Shown here: positions 1 to 6,700 of the stretch, piece by piece
Position numbering within the stretch: the stretch's first letter is position 1
How the letters are laid out: the number at the start of each line of letters is the position of its first letter
From: CAYTKU01 sp964550845
Lineage (GTDB): Bacteria > Patescibacteriota > Patescibacteriia > Magasanikbacterales > UBA922
NCBI GenBank assembly: GCA_964550845.1
Contig: CAZKAD010000045.1
Location: 1 to 7,706, forward strand
Direction of reading: 5' to 3'
DNA: 7,706 nt
The notes under the pieces: model-generated
Databases searched by the model: none
The model's input: the letters and a program-made list of their open reading frames with translations, nothing else
Told to the model about the DNA's origin: nothing
Position numbers and translations under genes: made by a program

Positions 1-530
1 AAAAAATAATACTTAATAAAAATTCCTATGATAGTATTATAAAGATAATGAATTCAAATGATGAAATTATTAACAATATAAGAGAAATATATCAAAATGC
101 ACCTGCAAATAAAATTCATCAACTAATAGCAAAACATTTTATTCCTTCTATTGAAGAAAAAAAGAATAATGCTGAAATACCTACACCTATACATTTAGTA
201 GAAGAAATGTTAGAAAAAATGCCAGAAGAATTTTGGAAAGAAAAAAATAAAGTATTTGAACCATGTTGTGGAAAAGGAAATTTTGTTATGAAAATATTTG
301 AAAAATTTTATAACGGATTAGCAGAAAAATATCCAGAACCATCAAAAAGATGTAAAATAATAATAACAAAATGTTTATATTATTCCGATATAACACCAAT
401 GAATATATTTATAACAACAGAGATTCTAAAATGTGAAATTCAATCAAGGACCGGAAATGAAAAAGAATTTAAATATTCATTTAATTCAAATGTAGGTAAT
501 ACTTTAGAATTGGATATAAACAAAAAATGG
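1..530 (+). repeat. Duplicated methyltransferase core, left copy
   Basis: Aligns without gaps to 5674-6203 (offset 5673). By hand I count about 31 mismatches, roughly 94 percent identity, mostly silent. Identity starts at the first base of the window and falls sharply just before the NPPY motif. Confidence 0.9.
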
Positions 531-1517
531 GGGTTTGATTATTTTGATGCAGTAATAGGCAATCCTCCATATCAAGAGGTTGATGATAATGGTAAATCAA
601 AAGGTGGAACAAATCTATATACTAAATTCATAAATTATTCGTTTAATTTATTAAATATCAATAAATATTTATTATTCATCAATCCTATTTCTTGGCTTGG
701 ACCTTCAAAAAATATTCAAATGGGTAATGACATATTACATAATATATTTTTAAAATATGATCTTATATATTTAAATTTAAATGAATGTAAAAAACATTTT
801 AATGTTGGTTCAACATTTTGTTATTATTTAATTCAAAAAAAAATAACAAATAAATTACTTACAAATGTTGTAAGTGAATATAAAAAATCAATTGAAAAAA
901 ATAAAATTGATTTTAAAAAATTAATTAATTTTGATTTTTTACCAATACATATTACAAATGAAACACTAAATTTAATTGATGATATAACTAATAAAAAAAA
1001 TAGATTATTTATTGAAAGATGTCGTTTATTAGACACATCTAATAAATCTGGTAAAGAACATTTAAAACTTAAAAAAGATGATAAATTTAAATATATAACT
1101 TATCATACAACCAGTAAAAATTATTATTCTGATATAAAATTAGATATTTATGATGATATAAAAATATTATTAAATATGGCTGGATATTTAAAACCTGAAT
1201 TATGTAAAAATTGTAATTTGACAGAAAGTAAATTTTATATTAAAGTTGAAAATGAAAAAATGGGTATCAATTTAATAAATTTTTTAAACAGTGAAAAAAT
1301 TATTAAATATTTAGAATTATGTAAATATAGCGGTTTCAATTCAAGACCTGTTATTGAAAAAATTAGTTATGATACATTAAATATTGATGACAAAGATAAA
1401 ACTATTAAAAGAAGTATATCAAAAAAAATAGAAAAAGATATTGAATCTGATTCGGAAGAAGAAAAAAAACAAAAAATAACTAAAGTTAAAAAAAATAAAA
1501 GCACAGTTAATAAATGA
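3..1517 (+). CDS. N6-adenine DNA methyltransferase with target-recognition region; 3' part of a larger gene cut by the window edge
   Basis: Transfers a methyl group from S-adenosylmethionine to adenine N6 in DNA (established for the gamma-type/Eco57I-like family). Seen: motif X-like IPTP at 177-188, motif I EPCCGKGNF at 258-284 (SAM binding), motif II-like SDITP, and catalytic motif IV NPPY at 561-572. A divergent region of about 270 residues follows, inferred to choose the DNA target. The protein ends in a charged tail with SDSEEE and KKNK. The first ATG is at 48, but the frame is open back to base 3. The 15 codons before that ATG match those just upstream of the methyltransferase core in the gene ending at 7229. 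The ATG at 48 is therefore probably internal, and nuclease and helicase parts probably lie off the window. It ends with TGA, directly abutting the convergent gene at 1518. Methyltransferase assignment is firm; the missing upstream parts are inferred. Confidence 0.9.
   Translation, partial: KIILNKNSYDSIIKIMNSNDEIINNIREIYQNAPANKIHQLIAKHFIPSIEEKKNNAEIPTPIHLVEEMLEKMPEEFWKEKNKVFEPCCGKGNFVMKIFEKFYNGLAEKYPEPSKRCKIIITKCLYYSDITPMNIFITTEILKCEIQSRTGNEKEFKYSFNSNVGNTLELDINKKWGFDYFDAVIGNPPYQEVDDNGKSKGGTNLYTKFINYSFNLLNINKYLLFINPISWLGPSKNIQMGNDILHNIFLKYDLIYLNLNECKKHFNVGSTFCYYLIQKKITNKLLTNVVSEYKKSIEKNKIDFKKLINFDFLPIHITNETLNLIDDITNKKNRLFIERCRLLDTSNKSGKEHLKLKKDDKFKYITYHTTSKNYYSDIKLDIYDDIKILLNMAGYLKPELCKNCNLTESKFYIKVENEKMGINLINFLNSEKIIKYLELCKYSGFNSRPVIEKISYDTLNIDDKDKTIKRSISKKIEKDIESDSEEEKKQKITKVKKNKSTVNK
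1407..1514 (+). repeat. Conserved 36-codon tail, left copy
   Basis: Starts KRSISKK and ends STVNK. It matches 7110-7217 with 6 changes in 36 residues, although the preceding 270 residues or so are very different. It holds an acidic Ser cluster (SDSEEE) and a basic run. Confidence 0.85.
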
Positions 1518-1955
1518 TTAATGGAAAGTAATTAAATTATTTTTATTACCATAAAATACATATAAACTTACTTTATCTCCAATTTGTAAATTACTGTTAT
1601 TTAATCCACTACCACCTTTTTGTGCTATATTACCATTCATTTTTCTATCATTTATACAATAATCACCATATTTTTTATCAAGACTATCAATTAAATATTG
1701 TTCTAATTGAGATATTGTATTTATATAATCATCTATTGTATATTTATTTGTAATTTTTATATGTGATATTTCTGTTATTTTCCAATTATTATTACATTCT
1801 TTTGGTTCTCTTCTATTTATATGTTGATTATACCTATTTTCAATATCTTCTGATAATCCCCCATAAACATAATAACCTTCAAAATTATTATTTTTGATAA
1901 AATTGTATATTTTATAAGTGTGATAATTGTAAATTTGTCCCATTATATATAACAT
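1518..1955 (-). CDS. Divergent GIY-YIG-like endonuclease, possible homing nuclease
   Basis: Probably a small stand-alone DNA endonuclease of the GIY-YIG superfamily, which makes site-specific breaks and is common in giant viruses and mobile introns. Seen (numbered from the ATG at 1955): a YYVYGG strand at 28-33 in place of the usual YVYIG, then R41 and H45 at the helix positions carrying the catalytic Arg in this family, a candidate metal-binding Glu in LEQYLI (E85), and CIND with N102 near the end of the core. The tail is rich in Gly/Asn. The first GIY strand is not clear. Two ATGs are possible, at 1953-1955 and 1941-1943. I favour the second (protein starting MGQ): a TATA-like element at 1958-1966 sits almost on the first ATG, and the equivalent ATG upstream of the HNH gene (7549-7551) opens only a short out-of-frame peptide. 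It converges on the methyltransferase stop with no spacer. The fold call is moderate; activity is unproven. Confidence 0.6.
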   Translation of the reverse strand: MLYIMGQIYNYHTYKIYNFIKNNNFEGYYVYGGLSEDIENRYNQHINRREPKECNNNWKITEISHIKITNKYTIDDYINTISQLEQYLIDSLDKKYGDYCINDRKMNGNIAQKGGSGLNNSNLQIGDKVSLYVFYGNKNNLITFH

Positions 1956-1981
1956 AACTATTTATAATTTTAATCAATTTT
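1941..1981 (-). promoter_or_regulatory. Candidate promoter of the GIY-YIG-like gene: AAAATTGA and TATAAATAG
   Basis: Reading the - strand, AAAATTGA (1974-1981) is the early promoter motif known from Mimivirus. TATAAATAG (1958-1966) follows, then the favoured ATG at 1943. AAAATTGA overlaps the last codons of the Lys-rich remnant, so it could arise by chance in such AT-rich DNA, and it lies closer to the start than is typical. TATAAATAG recurs at 7554-7562 upstream of the HNH gene, which supports a role. Confidence 0.4.
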
Positions 1982-2066
1982 TTTATAATATTCTTGTTTA
2001 TATTGTTTAATTTTTTCTTTATTATCTTCATAATATTTCTTTTGATATGCTTTTTTTTGTTCTTTT
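1978..2066. repeat. 89-bp perfect direct repeat, left copy
   Basis: Identical base for base to 7568-7656 (offset 5590). It covers the last 29 or so codons of the Lys-rich gene. Identity ends at T-runs and mismatches on both sides; beyond 2066 the two genes are unrelated in sequence. Confidence 0.9.
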
Positions 2067-2395
2067 TTTTGTTCCAATTCTAATATTTTATTAATTTGTT
2101 CTTGTTTTTTATTATGATAATATTGTTTATCATAATTTAATAATTTTTCTTTATTTCTTTCTCTATATTCTTTTTTCTTTTGTTTTAATTCTTCTTTATG
2201 TTGTTCTCTGTATAATTTAGTTTTCTCTTTAATCAATTCTTTATTATTTTCATAATATTCTTGTTGTTTTAATCTTATTTCTTCTTTATGTTCTTGTCTA
2301 TATTTTTCAATTTCTTCTTTATGTTCTTCTCTATATTTTTTATTTAACTCTTTAATTTTTTCTTTATTATTTTCTCTATATTCTTTTCTTAATTT
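1985..2395 (-). repeat. Tandem 45-bp coding repeats of the Lys-rich gene
   Basis: Degenerate direct repeats of about 45 bp (15 codons), visible on the + strand as recurring TTCTTTAT..TTCT blocks. They encode the NKE/HKE units and could allow slippage or unequal recombination. Confidence 0.65.
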
Positions 2396-2720
2396 TTTAC
2401 CATATTCACTGACACATTTAACATTAGGAAATAAATTCAATCAATCAATTAATAATTTACCAAATTCATTAACTCATTTAACAATTGGTAAAGGTGTAAT
2501 GAAATATTTTAGTGCGAGTTGTATATTCAATCAAGAATTAAATAATTTACCAAGTAGTTTGATAGAATTATCATTTAGTTATGAATGTATTTTTCAAAAA
2601 CCATTAAACGATTTACTAACAAGTTTAAAAAAAATAACATTAAGTGGATATTATAATGGTTCAATAGATAATTTACCTGACAATATAGAAATAATAATAT
2701 TTGGACCTATATGGTATAAA
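2391..2720 (+). repeat. FNIP-type repeats, units of about 66 bp
   Basis: Units begin with FN or FQ, followed by a pattern such as NNLPNSLTHLT. Starts are at 2436 (FNQS), 2526 (FNQE), 2592 (FQKP) and 2652 (YNGS), with a partial unit from 2391. Spacing is 60-90 bp. The first units lie upstream of the first ATG (2499) of the + strand frame and antisense to the start of the Lys-rich remnant. Confidence 0.75.
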
Positions 2721-2957
2721 TTTAATGAAAAAACATTTGAACCATTATGTTTAAAAAATAAAATTAATAAATTACCAAAAAAATTAAAACATTTTTACAT
2801 TGATTATAAAGATGAAGGTATTGAAAAATATACTGAATTTAATTTTAATGATTTGGTGAAATTAAATAAATCATTAGAAATATTAACCAATAAAAATAAA
2901 ACAAATTTGAAACAATTTTTAGAATATGGTGGTATTGACATTAAAACATTATTTTGA
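2499..2957 (+). CDS. FNIP/leucine-rich repeat protein, 5'-truncated remnant
   Basis: This is the C-terminal part of an FNIP-repeat protein, a leucine-rich-repeat-like family abundant in Mimiviridae and Dictyostelium. Its members often carry an F-box and are thought to bind partner proteins. Seen: four degenerate repeats (FNQELNNLP, FQKPLNDL, YNGSIDNLP and an earlier FNQSINNLP), then a repeat-free tail ending in GGIDIKTLF before TGA. The ATG at 2499 is the first in frame but lies in the middle of a repeat, and repeat coding continues upstream to about 2391, where it meets the Lys-rich remnant on the other strand. The real start, and any F-box, are therefore missing. No convincing promoter precedes 2499. 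It may be translated from this ATG, but I think it more likely a decaying fragment. Family assignment is fairly firm; function is unknown. Confidence 0.6.
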   Translation: MKYFSASCIFNQELNNLPSSLIELSFSYECIFQKPLNDLLTSLKKITLSGYYNGSIDNLPDNIEIIIFGPIWYKFNEKTFEPLCLKNKINKLPKKLKHFYIDYKDEGIEKYTEFNFNDLVKLNKSLEILTNKNKTNLKQFLEYGGIDIKTLF

Positions 2958-3020
2958 TTTTTTTGTATAAAAAGTTGATTTTTATATATAATAATCAAAT
3001 TGATATATATAAATTTTATC
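2958..3020 (+). promoter_or_regulatory. Candidate promoter of the nuclease-helicase-methyltransferase gene
   Basis: The only real intergenic gap on the left side of the big gene. It holds two one-mismatch forms of the Mimivirus early motif AAAATTGA: AAAGTTGA at 2971-2978 and CAAATTGA at 2996-3003, 42 and 17 bp before the ATG at 3021. A TATA-like TATATATAAA lies at 3004-3013. In AT-rich DNA these could occur by chance. Confidence 0.4.
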
Positions 3021-3704
3021 ATGAATTTAATAGAACAAAAATATCGTAAAGATGTATTACAAAACATATTATCAAATACAAATACATCATCAAAAAAATT
3101 ATTTAAAATATTAATTACTGATAATAAAACTACAGATGATGAAAGAAGGATTGGATTTTTATTTGAAACATTATCTATTATTTTATTAACTTCAAAATGT
3201 TTAAAAATAGAATTTACAAATATCATGGATGGTCAATTACAATCATTAAAAGAATGTAATAATATAAATGAATTATTAAAACAAAAAATTAATCAAGGTA
3301 ATAATCCATCTGATATAACAATAAAGTCTAATAACAAAATTATTGCTTTTTCAGTTAAATATAGAAATAAATTTTTACCCAATCAATCAAGTGTTGCTGA
3401 ATTAGATGGTGAATTATCAAAAATAAATAATAATTATTCAATTGGTTTAATTGTTAAAAATAAAAATTTAATAATTGAACATAATTATAAAAATGATGGA
3501 AGTAATCAAAAAAAATTACATTCAAAAGTGATTGAAGATAATTTGTTATTGGATGAAAAAGATATTATTGAAGGTTTAGAAATATTTTGTGAAAAATTTA
3601 AAAATATGAATGTTGATGAATATATTGAATTAATTAATAAAGATTATTTAAATTCTTCAAGAAAACAATTAAAACTTAAATTACATCAACAAATGACTTT
3701 TTAA
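3021..3704 (+). CDS. PD-(D/E)XK-like nuclease domain plus helicase HQ motif: N-terminal piece of a Type ISP-like restriction enzyme
   Basis: Inferred to cut DNA as the nuclease module of a restriction-modification enzyme. The start is ATG 3021; the open frame reaches back only to a TTG at 3000, unlikely as a start in a eukaryotic virus. Numbered from 3021 (227 residues): an N-terminal helix with E49 in GFLFETL, then D98 in NPSDIT, followed about 13 residues later by FSVKYR with K113. This order (Glu, Asp, x-x-Lys on the next strand) fits Mrr-like PD-(D/E)XK nucleases, but Ser111 sits where Glu or Gln is usual. The last residues, LKLHQQMTF, hold the His-Gln pair typical just before Walker A in SF2 helicases, so the chain ends inside a helicase domain. 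The stop at 3702-3704 is followed in the same frame by the rest of the helicase. I read it as part of one broken or read-through gene, not a complete protein. Confidence 0.75.
   Translation: MNLIEQKYRKDVLQNILSNTNTSSKKLFKILITDNKTTDDERRIGFLFETLSIILLTSKCLKIEFTNIMDGQLQSLKECNNINELLKQKINQGNNPSDITIKSNNKIIAFSVKYRNKFLPNQSSVAELDGELSKINNNYSIGLIVKNKNLIIEHNYKNDGSNQKKLHSKVIEDNLLLDEKDIIEGLEIFCEKFKNMNVDEYIELINKDYLNSSRKQLKLKLHQQMTF
3702..3704 (+). other. In-frame TAA splitting the nuclease and helicase-methyltransferase parts
   Basis: The frame of the nuclease (3021) and of the helicase-methyltransferase (to 7229) is the same, separated only by this TAA. It lies 5 codons after the HQ motif and about 20 codons before GKS of Walker A. 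It sits in a run of five T and five A, where a single T-to-A change at 3702 would give AAA (Lys). Candidate explanations are nonsense mutation, sequence error and read-through. Confidence 0.85.
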
Positions 3705-6700
3705 AAATTTATTAAAAATAAAAAAGATATATTACATCTGATATCTCATAAACCAAGAAGTGGTAAAAGTATAACAATATTAATCATATGTAAATATTTA
3801 TTGGAAAATGGTTATAATAAAATTTTAATTATGACATCTGTTCCTGATACAATTAAAAGTTTTATAAAAGATTTAGAAGAATACATAGATTTTAAAAATA
3901 TCAAATATACTAATCAAGAAGAATTTAAAAATTTATCAAATGATTATAAAGGAATTGTATTTTGTAGTGTCCAATATTTAAAAACTAATTCAGAAGAAAA
4001 GAAAAAACAACTAAAAAAAATAAACTTTGAAACAATGATTATAGATGAATGTCATATGGGTTCATCAACAACAAAAACAGAAAAAGAAATATTGAATATT
4101 GATGTAGAAAATATTCGTTCAAATATTAAAATGAATATATTTGCATCTGGAACATCTGATAAAACCAAAAAATTTTATAAAATATCCAATGTATATGACT
4201 GGGGTATTGAAGATGAATCATATATGAAAAGATTAATTAATTCAGATATAAATGAAGATTCTAAAAATGAAATTATTGAAATAATGAAAAATCGTCATGG
4301 TAATGAATTTGAAGATTGTTTCAATGATAATAAATTAAATAAAGATTATTCAAAAATGCCTACACAAGTTTTAATTAAACATTCTATACCTGATACTATA
4401 ATAAATGATATTAATGAATATAATAAAAAAAATAATACAGAATATGGATATTCATGTAGTTCATTATTTGGTTTAGTTAAAAATAAAAAAGGATATGATG
4501 ATATGTTTGAATTAGAATCAAATACTGATGGTATTGAATTATTAAAATCATTTTTTGATTGTATAATATCATCAAATAGAATGAATAAAAATTCAATGAT
4601 GAAAAAAATAGAAGAAACACAATCATATTATAAATCAAGATTATCTGAAAAAGGTAATCCAAAATTATTTTTAATGTATTTACCTACACATACAGGAAAT
4701 AACAATATATCACAATTACAAACAAATATAAAAAGGTTTATCTCTAAATACAAATTATGGCAAGATTATAATATAGAATATACAAACTCAATTGATGATT
4801 CATCAGATTATAAAGAAGAATATAATAAATATATTGAAACAATTTTAGATAAATCAAAAAAAGAAAATAAAAAAGGATGTATTTTATTATTAGGTAATAA
4901 AGGTGGTGTAGGAATAACATATCATAATTGTGATGCAACAATATCATTAGATGATGGTCATAATTTGGATAATCAAAGACAAAGATTTTCAAGAGCATTG
5001 ACTGAATCAGATGGAAAAACAATTGGTATTAATGTAGATATGAACATTCAAAGAACTTATTTATATTTGAATGATATAATACACAAACATAGAAAAATAA
5101 CTAAAACAACTAAAACAAATGGAGAAATATTAAAATATTTATATGAAAATAATATATTTTTATTCAATCCATCAGATATAAATAATGGAAAAATAAAAAC
5201 ATTTGAAATAACAGAATATTATAATAAAGAGGCACAAAATATTTTATCAAATATTGATGATACAAATTTATTAAATGAAATAATTGTAGCAGATGATGAT
5301 ATAATTTTAGATAAAGACGAATTGGCATTAGAAATTACTTGGAATAATACAACAAATCAACCAGAACCAAAAATTATTAATCCAGATTTATTTGGAGAAC
5401 AATTAGATTGTCCAAAAGGTTTATCATTGAAACTAAATGATAAAAAATCAACTGACACAGAAAATAATTCTACAGTTGATGAAGATGAAATTACAGAAGA
5501 AAATAAAGAAGAAGATAAAATAGAAAAACAAAAAAGAATGTTGAAAGAAATATGTTTTCGTGTTATTATTCCATTATGTTCTTTATTATCAAGAACATAT
5601 ACTGAATTAAATTTTAAGGATATGATATATGATTCCAATACAAAAGATATTATAAATGATATTTTGAAAGATAAAAAAATAATACTTAATAAAAATTCCT
5701 ATGATAGTATTATAAAGATAATGAATTCTAATGATGAAATTATTAATAATATAAGGGAAATTTATCAAAATGCTCCAGCAAACAAAATTCATCAACTAAT
5801 AGCAAAACATTTTATCCCTTCAATAGAAGAAAAAAAAAATAATGCTGAAATACCAACACCAATACATTTAGTAGAAGAAATGTTAGAAAAAATGCCTGTA
5901 GAATTTTGGAAAGAAAAAAATAAGGTATTTGAACCATGTTGTGGAAAAGGAAACTTTGTAATGAAAATATTTGAAAAATTTTATAACGGATTAGTAGAAA
6001 AATATCCAGAACCTTCAAAGAGATGTAAAATAATAATAACAAAATGTTTATATTTTTCAGACATAACACCAATGAATATATTTATAACAACAGAGATTCT
6101 AAAATGTGAAATCCAATCAAGGACAGGAAATGAAAAAGAATTAAAATATTCATTTAATTCAAATGTAGGAAATACTTTAGAATTAGATATTAATAAAAAA
6201 TGGGGTGTTAATAATTTTGATGCAATTATTGGAAATCCACCATATAATAATAGTCAAAATAATGTTGGAAAAAAAGGAGGTGGTGATTTATTATGGAATA
6301 AATTTGTAATACATTCAATAGATTTATTAAAAGATGATGGATATTTAATATACGTCCATCCTCCTGGATGGAGAAAACCTGAATCAGATAAATCTAAATT
6401 TAAAAATTTATTTGATATAATGGCAAAAGATAATCAAATAATATATTTAGAAATTCACGATACTACAGATGGAATGAAAGTATTTAATGCTGGAACAAGG
6501 TATGATTGGTATATTATACAAAAAACTAAACAATTTAAAAATACAATAATAAAAGGCGATGATGGTAAAATTTATGATGTTGATTTAAGTGATTGGAATT
6601 TTTTACCTAACTCAAATTTTAATATCATTGAAAAAATGTTATTTAAAAATAATGATGAAAAATGTGAAATAATATTTAATGTAAGCAATTATGAAACAAG

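Larger units (their letters stand above)
1970..2440 (-). pseudogene. Lys/Glu/Tyr-rich repeat protein, 5'-truncated remnant
   Basis: The function of this gene is not recognised. The frame encodes a very charged, probably helical or coiled-coil chain built from repeats of the type NKEKIKE..KKYREE, mostly 15 residues (45 bp) long with one of 11. Such repeats occur in many giant-virus proteins, sometimes beside nuclease or zinc-finger-like domains; no such domain is visible here. The frame has no ATG anywhere: it opens with TTG at 2440 just after a TGA (2441-2443), and ATGs in other - strand frames near 2402 and 2416 hit stops at once. Its first 15 or so codons are the antisense of an FNIP repeat belonging to the + strand gene. 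The true N-terminus is therefore gone and the fragment is probably not expressed. Its last 89 bp recur perfectly at 7568-7656, in another gene of the same family. Confidence 0.65.

Noticed and set aside
895..915. AAAATTGA within the left methyltransferase as an internal promoter
   Set aside because: It lies inside well-supported coding sequence with no gene start nearby; such 8-mers are common by chance in this AT-rich DNA.
1985..2395. CRISPR-like array, because of regular repeats
   Set aside because: The repeats are degenerate, contiguous and in coding phase (15-codon units), with no spacers of constant length and no palindromic repeat.
3000..3002. Start of the nuclease piece at 3000
   Set aside because: It is also a TTG. 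The ATG at 3021 is the natural start, with TATA-like sequence just before it.
2804..3226. - strand open frame of 140 codons across the FNIP end and nuclease start
   Set aside because: It is antisense to two better supported frames and crosses a likely promoter; its composition is the hydrophobic type expected from the reverse of AT-rich coding DNA.
3702..3704. Alternative genetic code in which TAA is read as an amino acid
   Set aside because: TAA also ends the gene at 7229, the - strand genes at 1518, 1970 and 7232 and the fragment at 7563, so it is a normal stop in this genome.
3801..3803. Start codon of the helicase-methyltransferase at 3801
   Set aside because: It is a TTG, and the Walker A motif lies upstream of it in the same open frame; an ATPase starting here would not work.
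4477..6072. Several short - strand open frames inside the helicase-methyltransferase gene
   Set aside because: All lie antisense to a gene with clear domain motifs and show no recognisable motif themselves.
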